The translations under genes and the position numbers were made by a program. Shown piece by piece: positions 44,401 to 55,459 of a stretch of 64,000 nucleotides of DNA. The stretch's first letter is position 1. The number at the start of each line of letters is the position of its first letter. The notes beneath the pieces are model-generated. The model made no database searches and had not been told where the DNA came from. It saw only the letters and a list, made by a program, of their open reading frames with translations. The stretch spans positions 535,961 through 599,960 of the forward strand of contig CAJSYZ010000001.1 in NCBI GenBank assembly GCA_910574455.1. The letters are read 5' to 3'. This DNA is from Trichaptum fuscoviolaceum. Taxonomy: Eukaryota > Basidiomycota > Agaricomycetes > Hymenochaetales > Trichaptaceae.

Positions 44401-45741
44401 CTGACGCTCTGTAGGGAGAGCACGAGCACAGAAGATCAAAGGCACGATACCGTTGCTCGAATAAGAGACAGACGGAACCTCAGATATTGCGAGCTCTCGC
44501 TCTCGAATACGAACTCAGATACCGGGCCCAGATACTTCGTATCTTGAAAGTAGACATACCTTTCGCAACAGGCGAACCACGCACATACAACTCCTCGACT
44601 GACCGATTCTCTGCGGACACTGATCTTCATATGCAGTACCATATTGCACTCAGCGAGCGCGACAAAGTTGATATTGCGACCTATATGCATTCCGGATTTC
44701 AGGATGATCCTGGCTTTGAGGTTCGAAATACAAGAAACTTACTCTCATTAATCTCCGTCTGATCAATTCCTTCAGGACTTCTATCCCCGCCTCAAAGACC
44801 ATTGTCTTGCCCGCATCAAAAATATCGACACCGTGGGGGAAGACCTCGAATTCACAGAGGACGAACGCGACTCTCTGCATTTCTACAATGATTTGCTATA
44901 CGGTCACCCAAAAATTCAATTTAACTTTACCACTTACGATGTTCGACGAGAACGCAGTGTCGTCAATCCTGACACAGACAAACGCTGCGTCATGCTGGCA
45001 AACGGGGAGGACGAAGGCGACGATATGCGCCATCCTTTTTGGTACGCTCGGGTGCTGGCTGTATTTCATGTGAAAGCTACGCACGAGCCATCAGAGACAA
45101 AAAATAAGTGTATCGACGTCCTGTTCGTGCGCTGGTTAGGTATCGATCCGGAATGGAATGGAGGAGACTCACATCGTCGATTAGATCGCGTAGGTTCGTG
45201 CCCTATGGCGACTCAGGTAGTCCTGCCTTCGGCTTCGTCGACCCAAGTACTATCATACGGGCATGTCACCTAATCCCCGCTTTTCATTTGGGTCGTACGA
45301 CGAGCCTTCTTCCACCTTCTCGGTTCAGAGACCAGGGGGGAGATTTTGTTAATTATTATATCAATCGGTGAGATATCACTGCGTCTCACCTTCTAAGTTC
45401 CTGAGACTAACTCAACCGGTCGTCTCACTATTTCCCGCAACAGGTTTGCTTCGCGCGACATCTTGATGCTTTATTTGGGATTCGGGATAGGGCACGTCGA
45501 CCCAGCTGTGCGAGCCCAGCCAGAAATCAGTCCAGGCGAATTCGTTAGTGTTCTCAACGCTCTTGAAGATACCGGGCTTGACGATGAACCCGACGACACC
45601 ACAAATATCGAGGAAAACGAGACACTTGAAACCCAGTCTGACGCGGACGACAATTCTGACCCAGAGCCAGAGCCTGACTCAAACGATTCTGACGATGAGC
45701 CGGACCCAGATTTCACTGTCGAGCCAAACGCCAGCTTATAA
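41489..45741 (+). pseudogene. Plavaka-type transposase, nearly full length, frameshifted
   Basis: Plavaka transposases are large DNA-transposon proteins common in basidiomycetes. An N-terminal Cys/His region (TAGGMKRHLATC) and a coiled, charged segment are followed by HMWSTISRYSKSIQDRTLEL, ALGFHYEPFKQNW, MLWSDATHVAEFGQQSVWPI, YLALGNQSKYERG, LTHCRRELFHACWMLLL, CADGITRRIFPRIFTYSADY, PEKVLIATIRDLGTYPCPRC, VPSFGASDADIRNFTDNVSE, MKKLAARDFEDLIQ and MAAWHALAKLRIHSEITLEL. The C-terminal half has LHALGDYVEEIRLYGTTD, FGFVDPSTIIRACHLIPAFH and an acidic tail. Several short introns fit, but single-base frame changes near 41990, 42580, 43630, 44290 and 45195 have no splice explanation. Either the copy is dead or the assembly has indel errors. 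Family naming is from memory. Confidence 0.85.
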
Positions 45742-45794
45742 TTGATCTCGCACTCTCTCTTTTTTTCTCTCTCGTCTATCTGTACAACGTATTT

Positions 45795-46162
45795 TGACTC
45801 TACTAGCGAAGCATAATATTTATCTATAATTTATCTATATTTTTTGCGACACAACCAAGAGCGCCCTAGATGGGGGCTGATGGTGGAACGGAAGCAAAAA
45901 GGACTTCCATCCAAATTTGGACGTCGGGCTTAACACTCGTAAAGAGCCCGTGTGACTCTCATACCGAACTTGAAACTCACAGCCACATCTGGTATGCAAA
46001 TCACACGGGATCTTTACGAGTGATAAGCGCGACGACCAAATTTAGATGGAAGTCCTTTTTGCTTCCGTTCCACCATCAGCCCCCATCTAGGGCGCTCTTG
46101 GTTGTGTCGCAAAAAAATCTGTAAATTTTAGATAAATATTGTGCTTAGCGTACCAGACTCAA
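45795..46162. repeat. Long foldback with 66-base perfect arms
   Basis: 45846-45911 and 46045-46110 are perfect inverted copies of 66 bases (starting GCGACACAACCAAGAGCGCC). Pairing continues with few mismatches inward to GTGTGACTCTCATACC/GGTATGCAAATCACAC (45951-46006) and outward through TTTATCT and AGCGAAGC/GCTTAGCG. The arms are about 170 bases each with a loop of about 25 bases. It begins some 50 bases after the transposase stop and ends about 100 bases before the Spt5-like ATG. Read-through transcripts would form a long hairpin RNA. It may be a nested foldback element. Confidence 0.9.
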
Positions 46163-46262
46163 GTAAGATGTTCTCTTTGTTGAGAACTTAAAAAAAAAGA
46201 GAATGTCGTTCTAATATCATGATAAACGACGTTGAAAGAACAGGAAAAAAAGGACTCGATAA

Positions 46263-49148
46263 ATGACGATGACGTCCAGAGTCTCAAAAAGTGTCGGTTA
46301 TCCCTCCAAGGCTGGCGGAGAGCCAATCGTGCAACAGTTTCTGGATCTTGAGGCGGAAGTGGAGAGTGACGAGGACGAAGAGGAGGTGGATCCAGAGGAA
46401 TTCGGTATGTGTTGAAGGGACAAAACCCCCCGATAACTCAGACGAATGAATGTTAATTTCAAATTCAGAGCAATTCCTCGTCGACGATGAGGCTGACGAC
46501 GACGTCCGGCCTTTCGACTTCACGAGGCTGTACAACTCCGGGAATGCCGTAGCTCGCGAGACAGAGGAGCTGGAATCCCTAGCTGCACTGGCCAAGTGGA
46601 AGAAAAGACGAGAGACCGCCTATCACGACGCCATACTGCATGGGTCTGGAAATCTCCCGGGACTCGTCGAGGCTGGCGACAGGACGTACTGGCTGGTGCA
46701 CGTACGGGTAAGTCTGTATCTCGTATGTTGGTATTTGGGGGTTTACTAAGTATTCCAACCAGCGGACCTATGAGGAACATACGGCTAAGCTGCTTCAGAA
46801 AGGCCTCCCTAAAGAGTTCCACGCATTCGCGGTGCGAGGGCTTCCAGCCCGTATCTACGTGTCTGTGCCGACAGAGGTGCCCCACGTCGACCGCGTAATC
46901 AAGCGGTTTGGCGCTCCCATTAAGCAGGCGTACGTTCATAGGGCGGTCATCCCTTTGCCTGAGCACGAGAGAAGGCTGGTAGATTTGCAGGTGGAGTCTA
47001 ACGGGGACTTGTCGAGGAGATTTGCGGTTGGGTCTTGGGTGAAAATTTCGAGCGGTCTGTACGCCGGCGATGTGGGGAAGGTGTATCACTCGACGTCAAC
47101 GAGCGACGACATACAAGTGCTCGTTGCACCCAGACTTCCCCAGGACCCATCGCAGTATTACCGCCACCCTCGCAAAGGATATCCGCAAATCCGCCCCTCC
47201 CCCACACTTTGCGTCCTCGACAACGTCCCGAACGGCGACCTCGAGCCCGGTCCAGTGCCGCACTCGTTCAGAGTTGGGGATGAGGTGTACCTCACCAACG
47301 GCCTGCAACTCCTTACGGTACAGGGACTGCACTACGCGAGGCCCATGCAGAGACCGAGTGCAGAGGACGTGTGGTTGTTCACGGTTGCCGGCTGCGACAC
47401 TGTGCTGGAGACTAACAGGAGTTTCTTGGGTTCCGGGGATTCGGTGGAGATCATTCGAGGCGTGGCCCAGAACGTATTGGGGATCGTTCTACGCGTAGAC
47501 GGAGAGTCGGTGGAGGTCGAGGTGGGGGAGGACAGTTCGATGTGCGCAAACATGTCGGACGTCCGCCGCATTTTTTCACCGGGAGACTCCGTAGCCGTGA
47601 GGCTTGGTCCCCACAAGGGCGACAGCGGGTTAGTGTGTGCGGTCCAGGACGTGAGGGTCGATGGAGTTCAGCACACGGAGGTTACTATCCTTCTAGGTAG
47701 TGGGCACGACCAGGTAAGATATGCGTACTAATCACCTCAGTCTCATATATATTGACGAGTAACATTAATCAATGACAGATAACTGTTCGCGACGCGGCAC
47801 TGGAAAGCGTCAACGGACCCCTTCAACTTCGCAGTGTGCCAACAGTGCGCACGACCTCCCTCCACGCTACGCAAGGCATGCCGAAGGCTAACCCTGCGCT
47901 TTATCGGACGGTGTACGTCATTCCCCTGCGAAGGATTGGTCGAATTCGTGGCGCAAGGACCAACGGGGACATGACGTCGTACTTGGTTGAGCATGGCGGG
48001 AAGATGAACTCCGAGTGGATTGCGTTCAGACCGTCTGAACTCGTTTTTACGTGAGTATTATGGTTTCCAATGAATACGAGTGAAGATGCTCAGTTTGCCT
48101 ATAGAGATTCGTGGCTTAAGGTAGACGGTGCTTCATTTGACAATGTCGATGAAGCAAAAAGAATTATGGGTACATTCGTTCAACGTGGATTCGATCCCGT
48201 GTGGATGACGGTCAAGGAGGGCAAACCGCTACCTGGAGCAGTTGTCATCAAGCCCCGATACATCGACACGCTCTCAACTTCATACCATGGGGTTTACGTG
48301 TGTCAGCGGAAAGCATTTGGATTCCTCCACGGTTCAAATGGCAGAGGCAAGGCACGTGACATGGGAGAGTGATCAGCAAGTCAACGTGTTCGATGCGTCC
48401 GACGTCATTTCCATGTAAGTTATCCTAACTCTCTGAACTTTGAGTTGACTTAACATGCTGCCTGCGTATAGGAAAACGGGTCGGCGACTCGATGGTCAGA
48501 CTGCAGGGGACATGCGCGTCTTGCGGCGCAGGTGCAGAGTACTGTTTGGGACGGACTTCAGATACCGTCTGACGCTGTCTGGCCCCAAACAGACCCTCAA
48601 AACCAAGAAGTCCTCGAAGCACACGGTCAACGAGGAGTTAGCTTCTGCTGCTCTCCGGCCCCCAATTGATCTCGAGCGAGGGGTGACATCAGATCACCCC
48701 TGTTTTTTTTTACTTCGTGATAACTATGTGGATGTCTTCGAGCGCTACTACGTGTCGCTGCGCTTCGTGCTTGGTTGCACGAGTCCTAAAAGCGTCGATG
48801 GCAAGACTGCCTGGACAACGCCTCCCGATTCTCCGACGACACGTCTGAAACCGAGACGTGTCGCTCACGTTCAAGACACAAGACATGCGAATCAGGACAG
48901 AGTTCGTGCCGGTGTCGAGTCTGGAATTGTGCAGGCCGAAGATTCAGAAAGGCGAAGTCGCGGTGGTGATAAATGGCCCAGACGCGGGGACTATCGTGTA
49001 CCCAGCGCGGTACGATAAATTGGAAGGGCAGGGGAAAAAGGCGATCTACTGTAAGTTAAAGGAGAACGCGAAGAAGAAGGAGGAGGTCCTGTATCCTATA
49101 GACTTTTTAACTCGTGTTACACGCAAGGCGGATGGACCACCTGCATAA
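46263..49148 (+). CDS. Spt5-like KOW/NGN protein, probably intron-rich
   Basis: Spt5 rides on RNA polymerase II as elongation factor DSIF. Exon 1 (46263-46406) starts MTMTSRVSKSVGYPSKAGG and is acidic (LEAEVESDEDEEEVDPEEF), like Spt5 N-termini. Exon 2 gives QFLVDDEADDDVRPFDFTRL. An NGN-like part follows (EFHAFAVRGLPARIYVSVPT, VDRVIKRFGAPIKQAYVHRA). KOW-like motifs follow: VGSWVKISSGLYAGDVGKVY, PGDSVAVRLGPHKGDSGLVC and, at the end, KGEVAVVINGPDAGTIVYPA. There is no CTD repeat region. Introns at 46407-46468, about 46709-46763 and about 47713-47778 are clear. Between 48100 and 48850 I could not fit one frame, so either more introns or damage are present. It is diverged from true SPT5 and is probably a member of an expanded Agaricomycete Spt5-like family. 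The stop is at 49146-49148. Confidence 0.7.
48679..48711 (+). terminator. Hairpin plus T-run inside the Spt5-like region
   Basis: AGGGGTGA (48679-48686) and TCACCCCT (48694-48701) form a perfect 8-base stem with a 7-base loop, followed by G and nine T (48703-48711). The layout resembles an RNA polymerase III stop or an intrinsic terminator, although in a fungal Pol II gene it may be only chance. It lies where I cannot fit the Spt5-like reading frame. Confidence 0.35.
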
Positions 49149-49149
49149 T

Positions 49150-49410
49150 AGAATAATTTATTATTATGTATTTTTTCGAATCAATATATACTGGCTACAA
49201 TGTCAAAAGCCATTTTGTCTTCCTTCAGTCAGCGATGGCGAGAACTACTGGCTCACGTTACATTCGTAAGAAATAAAACTGACGCGATTACTGACGCGTT
49301 AAGGTCACGAGACATTCAAACAAAGGTAAATCCTTACCATATATGGGAATGCCGTTGCTAATACCTTAAATAGGTGAGGACCCTTGATAGAAGAAATTTT
49401 CATCAACTTC
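49150..49410. other. Spacer between Spt5-like and DUF6698-type genes
   Basis: AT-rich 3' flank of the Spt5-like gene, then the probable promoter of the next gene. Repeated GACGCGTTA/GACGCGATTA lies at about 49280-49305. No coding sequence is seen. Confidence 0.4.
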
Positions 49411-49411
49411 T

Positions 49412-51184
49412 TTGTTCCTCGACCAAGAAGCGTCCCCGCCTCTAACGTACAAGCGCACCGCTGATCATTCAATGAGGCAGTTAGGTAACAGCAGCGCTCC
49501 CCCGCCTCCGACGCCTTCCCATTATGGGACGAACGCATACGGAGCAGGCGTTCACTCCCCGACGCCTCCGTGGATGCTCCCCGCCCCCACCCCCCGTAGC
49601 GGCTCTACTTCCTCCAACGCTAGCTTTAATAGCCAGCCGTCACCTTATCCGGGACAGGCGGCGGCCTTCCATACGGGCTCGGGTGGTTCGATGCATGGTG
49701 GTCACATTGACCCCATTCTTCTTCCCCCGCCATCAAACCAACTGGCTGCGCAGCCTTCCCCCGGATGCTTTGCCCACGAAGAAGCCGTCGAAAACGATCG
49801 TGCAAGCGGTCTCCCCTGCTAATGGGACAGCCCCGGCGTGAGTAGATGATTAGAAGCCATCAAGCTCTTTACTGACTACGTCCCAGACGCAAACCGGAGT
49901 CTGCCCTTGCCAGTGCAACACGTGGACACGGAAGATGGGTGGAATGCGTGACTGACTTCCTCACGATTATAACGGCGGGCAGAAACGCAGCGTCGGAGAT
50001 GGATGAACGGCCGGTCACCGACGAGTGAGTTCGTTCCTAGTTTAATTAGAGCTGCATTCATTTCAATTGAACAGCGAAGGTGCATTGGCGGAAAAATGGA
50101 CCCGCCTGATTTCAAGATATCCCTGGATGGAGAAGGAGATTGACTCAATTCGTGAAGTTGAGGCGGCAAAAGAGGTGAGTATTATAGTTTCAGCAGCTGC
50201 TTCATTACTGATCCCTATGGGTCCAGCTCAACCACGGGAGGAGTCAGGCGAGGGCCGAGGACGTGGCCACCGTGAAGAGCATTATTGGTGATATTTTCAA
50301 CTTCGACACTCCTGTAATCCCCCCCAAAGCGAAAAGGGGGATTTATAATCTCAACTGTTTAAAAATGCTTGCGCAGGTTGGGACATTCGGGGGCGAAAAG
50401 AGCGATGAACAGTAAGTATTAGTAGGCTTTTCACACGTACACATTACTAACTATATTCAACAAGGATACTCGCTGCCTTCAAATCAAAGAAAATGATACT
50501 GAAGCCTGGTGGCCTCAGTCCCTTGTTGTTCAAAGGTGAGAAATATAACCCAGACAAAGAGTGGGAAGGATTCCTCCAGAATGAAATTCCTATAAAAGTA
50601 AGTCCTAAATTGTATTAATGTAGGGCCATGGCCATCTAACGAAAGGCTCCAGATTGGTATTTCGATTTCCTACGGAAAGGCAGTCATGGCCGATGAAGAT
50701 CCCAATGATCCGGGCAGTCGTCCTGCTCGTGGTATCGCTCACATACATGGACACAATGAAGTCACCCCGGAGTTCATCGCATATTGTTGCATGCATGTAA
50801 GTGATCCTCGCCTTCAAAAATAGACTGACACTGACTGTTAGTCGCTACAGGCACATTTTGTACTGCATTCGGAACCGTCTCTCTCTTTCTCTAAGGCTTC
50901 ATCACGTCATTTCAACTATATCGCATATTACAATGCGATTCTTCAGCTATATCACGTACAGACGGATGCCTGGAAAGAGGATCTTTTAAACGAGTGGAAC
51001 AAGTACGTCTATTTTTTTCTCGGAACAGATTTCATTGCTGATTATGAGTAGACGTGTGTATGGGGAACAACTCGATGACTCCGGCTCTATCCTTACTAAC
51101 GAGGAGATGTTCCCCCCGGACTGTCTGGCGTATCAGATGTACCAGCGAGCTCTGGCTCGACGCGATAGGGAAGCGCAGGAATAA
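49412..51184 (+). CDS. DUF6698-type protein with Ser/Pro-rich N-terminus
   Basis: The C-terminal half shows the pattern I associate with the Agaricomycete DUF6698 domain: SIIGDIFNFDTPVIPPKAKR, GIYNLNCLKMLAQ, KSKKMILKPGGLSPLLFKGE, YNPDKEWEGFLQNEIPIK, GIAHIHGHNEVTPEFIAYCC, AHFVLHSEPSLSFS, YYNAILQLYHVQTDAWKEDL and LLNEWNKRVYGEQLDD, ending ALARRDREAQE at 51182-51184. Introns are clear at about 49837-49886, 50025-50073, 50414-50465 and 50597-50651. The N-terminus (LGNSSAPPPPTPSHYG, APTPRSGSTSSNASFN) is disordered. The frame changes near 49760, so an extra intron or a one-base lesion is needed. The function of the domain is unknown. Its place beside a Plavaka transposase suggests a passenger role (inference). 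Confidence 0.72.
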
Positions 51185-51309
51185 TTTGCGGGGGGCGCGC
51201 TCGACACAAACGACCAATAGTAAAATTTGTTGCTTACGTGTCAATAGAACCAAATACAGAATGATTTCTAATGTGCTATTTATGGTGTGATGACGGGCTT
51301 TTCCGAGCT

Positions 51310-51620
51310 GTCTATATTTGAGTTACCGCTATCGTATGATCTGGTCATATGCCTCGTTACCAAAATATGACGCTACTATACCATATGGCACTTTGATGCA
51401 ATATGTACAGTATATTGTAATCCTACGCAATATAGCTCAAAACCATCATATGACACTGGTATACCATATGGCATTGTCATGCAAGCTCATGAAATATTTC
51501 GCCGTTGTACAATATGTGCAGACGGTACAATCTTGCCTCACGTTACCATGTGTCGTCATGTGTTGAAACTCCGCAATATGGCGCAACGTTGCAATGCGCC
51601 GCCATATTTCCAGCGTGGGT
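51310..51620. repeat. Subterminal ATATGGC/CATATGAC repeats
   Basis: Variants of one motif recur: AAATATGACGCTAC, CCATATGGCACTTTG, CATATGACACTGG, CCATATGGCATTGTC, CAATATGGCGCAACGTTGC and the inverted GCGCCGCCATATT. Similar motifs (AATATGGTGTGACATTGC, CAATATGGCGTGACC) lie at 41195-41262. This is typical of subterminal transposase-binding repeats, here at the proposed right end of the composite element. Confidence 0.6.
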
Positions 51621-51759
51621 AAAGAGTCAACATAGCATGATCATCTGTCTGCAAGTATGGCGGACCATTACATTCAATATCGGCTTTACAAGTCTATTAC
51701 AATGTACCCGCAAGCAAAATTCAACTTTCGTGATGTACACAACGATGCGCGGCACACAT

Positions 51760-53245
51760 AGCCTGGAGGTTTTTACCACATATGGTATGGGTGGGTCGCA
51801 CATGTGACAGTCAGTCATGTGACACTTGGTAGCGTTAAAGCTACGTCGATGGTACCATCGTGTAGCCATAGTCCCTGGCAGCCACCTGGCCTGGCCTAGC
51901 TGGCTGCTGCATAGCAAAAAAAATGGCTGCCAGCTGATGCAAAAGATGACAGCACCCACCATAAAACATGGTTGCTTTGGATGCATCATTTTTCTTTTAT
52001 TCCGGTTTCACAAAATGGGATTTAAAAATCAATATATATTATTGCTATATAAAATACATAAATCTAACTATTAGTATTATCTACTAGTACACACCTGAGC
52101 GGCACCATCAAAAAAGAAAATAAGAATGCGCGACACCTTGCTCCATCCGGAAAAGCGAGAACAGGCAGTGAAGGAAGACAGCAAAGTCCTCAGCTTTCGT
52201 AGGGTGAAGACCGGGCGTAAGAGGAAAGTTGACCGACAGAAAGCAGGTGAGCACAAGGTAAGCGGGAAGCAGAGTATGTGGAATGCAGAGAAATGACCCG
52301 CAAGGACATGCAATGATGTCACGGACCAACGGCAATGATGAGCAGCAGTACCATCAACTTCGATGTAGATGCAGCCACGCTAGTAGGTAGTAGACAAGGG
52401 GACACAGAGCTCAAAGTCAAGTGCGAGAGAGGCGTCGCCAGTGAGCGGCGGGCCGTCGATGGCATGCGCAAGGGAGCAGAAGCTACTTCAACCATTGTTG
52501 TCGTTGAAGGGGAAAGGGTGAGACTTGTGGAGAAGAGGGGATGGTCGGTGGAGTTGAATCTTCCGAGAACAGCTTTAACTAGCTGGCCTGCGCTGTCATT
52601 GTCGCGGATGCCGTTGGCAGGACCATGGAGGTGAGGGCCATTTTTTGTCGTACGACTGCATGTTAGTCACATGACTGGTTCCCCTGGCTTAGGGCAGGCA
52701 CCAATGGACTTAGAGATTATCAGACACGGAGCCTTCAGAGTTTTCTCACAAAAAGTAGTAAGTTCTTCTCACGAAAAGGAGCATGTGGCAGGAAAGTCTT
52801 GTCACGTCCATCAACACACTTGGCTAACACTTGGATCCTATTTAGGTACTATGTGTATGTAATCAACTAGCAAACTTGTGCCCGTGGGTCTGCCGCCAAG
52901 ATGACCGTGTGATTTGGCGACAGAATCCCTGACCAAGTGTAGAAAGTGTAGGGGCCCTTTGAATTCTATGTGCCTGAAAACTCGTGTGCAACTTGATGAT
53001 ATAATAATGGCAACTATATAGATATTTCCCATCAGCCACATTTACTAATTTACTATCTACCCAGATTTAGCAACCAAGACCTAGCCACTCTTTTTTGGGT
53101 TCGTGGTGTAGTGTTTTGCCTTCGCTCATCCTCATCACCATTATTTTTGTACCGTGTCCAGATCAAAATGCATATTCACACAAGGAGTCTCACAAAGCAA
53201 CGCTGCGCCAACTATTGTCCTTTCGTCGTTCGAGAGCGAACCCTT
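51760..53245. other. Spacer upstream of hydrolase copy 2
   Basis: I see no gene that I can support. ORFs at 52077-52634 on both strands have no family resemblance. 51880-51950 contains overlapping GGCAGCCA/TGGCTGCC inverted motifs. The last 150 bases should contain the promoter of the hydrolase gene. Confidence 0.4.
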
Positions 53246-53250
53246 GAGCA

Positions 53251-55452
53251 ATGCTTGAACGACATCTCCTCGTCTCCTTCTATATCTACCTGCTTGTAGG
53301 GACTGCCCTCGCCCGCGAAGTCGATACAGTTTCTTTTCAAGTGCAGAGAACACAGATCATAACCGAGGACTTTTCAAAGTATGCGCAAACAGTGCTTGAC
53401 GACAACAATATTAAAGGACTCTCCCTTGCCATCGTCAAAGTCAATGACGATACTGATGGTGACCTTGAGTTTGGTTCTTGGGGACTGAAGACCGAAGATG
53501 GAGATCTCGTTGATTCTAAGGTGAGCTCCGCTATAATTCTTCGCATATCAACTTACCTGAGTCTTTGTGTCAAGACGCTATTCAGCATCGGCTCGTGCAC
53601 CAAAGCGTTCCTGGCCACTTCTCTCGGCATACTCATGGAGGACTTTGCGACGGGGAAGAACGTCACGCCTCTTCCTGCTGGAGTCACGAAATTTAACTGG
53701 CAGTCGAAGCTTGCTGATTTACTTCCCGGTGAATGGGAGCTAAAGGACAAGTGGGCAAGTGAGAAGGCAGATATGAGGGATATATTATCGCATGCTTCAG
53801 GATTGACTGGGTATGTCTTCCTCAGGCTACGATTGTTGCTCCAAGATCACCAGGGGTTTAATTTTCAAACCTATTAGGCAGGACTATGCCTACGGTCCTG
53901 GAGATACTGCGAGAGATTTGGTCCTTCGTCTAAGACATCTTGATACGGCTCTCGAACTTCGTCAACAAGCATCTTACAACAACGCTGTACGTGTCTTACT
54001 CACGCCAATTCTTCAATCGTGGCTGAACTGACTGTGCTATAGATGTACGTGACCGCTGCTCGCCTGCTATCGGTATATTCAAATCGCACCTTCCACGAGT
54101 TCGCTCGAGAACGAATATTCAGGCCACTCGGTATGAACGCGACTACCATGTCTCCGACTGAAGCAGGACATTCTGGCCAACTCTCGCATGCGTGGTCGGC
54201 ATCGCTGTTAACCAGCAGTGGTGATACAATACGCGGGAGACGTATCCCATTTTGGCTGACAGAAGAGACTGCAGAATTCGTCAGCGGGGCGGGAGGCATT
54301 ATTTCGAACGTGGAAGACATGGTCCGTAAGTGTGCTTGATTACTACACACCGACTAAGCGCCTTTATTAATAGGCGAAATGGGTTGCTATCCAGCTGCAT
54401 AAGGGTGTTATACCGTCCACGAATGAAATAGTTATACCGGAGTCGGTCATTGATGCAGTGACAACGTCGTCAGTCATCGTACATGGCTCTGGGAGCAAAC
54501 GTAACTCGATAACGGGCTACGGCATGGGCTGGCGTCGTTATAGCTCTAACGGTCACGAAGTACGTACGTTAAACTGTCGGGTATTGTTATCACTGACTTG
54601 CTCTTTCCTGATCCCACAACTCAATAGTTCGTTTCACATACAGGAGGGATTCCCGGATTTCTGAGCCTTGTGGCATTCTTTCCTCACGATGGTTTGGGAG
54701 TCGTCTCCCTTACAAATACGGACAAGGGGCATAAAGCGAATAATGCTCTAGTCCGACGGATAATCAGCAACTACTTCGGCAAGCGCATCGATGAATTGTA
54801 CGTCCCACCGCCCAGTGAATCATCTGCTTCTATTGACCTCTCAATTTTGTACTGGAGGTCATCGGACTATACACAACCTGTTTTACAACATCCCGAACTC
54901 CTGACAACTGAAGGCGACAAATTGCGCGGCCGGGAGGTGAGGTCGCTGAGCGAGTATGCAGGCACCTATACGAACCGAGGATATGGCAACATAACACTGT
55001 GCTCGTCAGAAGACTCCGCAGTGGGTGGCATCTGCGCCTCGGTCCTGCGCGACTTCGCCACCGTCCACAACGCGACAGGGAAGACAAACTCTAACAAACA
55101 ATGCCTTCTGGCGCATTGGCCACGAATCTGGTCGTCGCATCTCCGCGTGGTGCCGAGCCAGAGACCACGCTCGGAGTCGACGATGCAAGAGAAGTTCGTG
55201 GCTGAGCCTTTGACACTCTTCGTGGAAGGGTACGGCATGGATAAGACTCCATGGGAGTACACCTCGGGCTTCATGCCTTTGCGAGTTGTACGCGCGGAGC
55301 CCCAAAGCGCTGGCGAAGGGCGAGTGATAGCGTTCGAAGTGTGTGGTATAGTTGGTGAACCGGCAGAGTTCGGGGATGCGTGCTCGAGATTTGAGTCTGG
55401 TCAATCGGTGAACGAAGGATGGTTGGTTCGCTTTGAGAAAGTGGATGCATGA
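53251..55452 (+). CDS. Secreted beta-lactamase-like serine hydrolase, copy 2
   Basis: Paralogue of the gene at 15.9 kb with the same exon plan. The signal peptide is LLVSFYIYLLVGTALARE. IITEDFSKYAQTVLDDNN and IKGLSLAIVK lead to the SxxK site GSCTKAF (about 53593), after an intron at 53521-53574. The Tyr motif is VYSNRTF (about 54073). The third motif is HTGG (about 54635), where copy 1 has HSGG. The C-terminal domain SEYAGTYTNRGYGNITLC ends NEGWLVRFEKVDA at 55450-55452. Introns are about 53813-53877, 53989-54042, 54320-54373 and 54560-54627, all GT-AG. Unlike copy 1, the last 260 codons are one open exon. About 590 residues. It looks intact; the substrate is unknown. Confidence 0.88.
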
Positions 55453-55459
55453 CTGAAGT

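Larger units (their letters stand above)
40912..51755 (+). mobile_element. Putative 10.8-kb composite Plavaka-type element
   Basis: Boundaries are hypothetical. GTACATCACGAAAGT at 40926-40940 is found inverted at 51724-51738, and the similarity continues inward (26 of 31 bases), like terminal inverted repeats. Both ends carry clusters of ATATGGYGTGAC- or CATATGRCACT-like motifs (left 41190-41265, right 51340-51610), resembling the subterminal repeats of CACTA-type elements. Between them lie, all on plus, a Plavaka-type transposase, a 170-base-arm foldback, an Spt5-like gene and a DUF6698-type gene. I could not define a target-site duplication. The alternative is a smaller Plavaka element ending near 45.8 kb with unrelated genes beside it. 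Confidence 0.45.

Noticed and set aside
45471..45716. Minus-strand Ser-rich ORF over the transposase 3' end
   Set aside because: It is the complement of the acidic Asp/Glu-rich tail of the transposase.
40926..51738. The 15-base inverted match alone as proof of terminal repeats
   Set aside because: A 15-base inverted match somewhere in 64 kb can occur by chance; only the inward extension and the subterminal repeats make the case, so the element is reported with moderate confidence.
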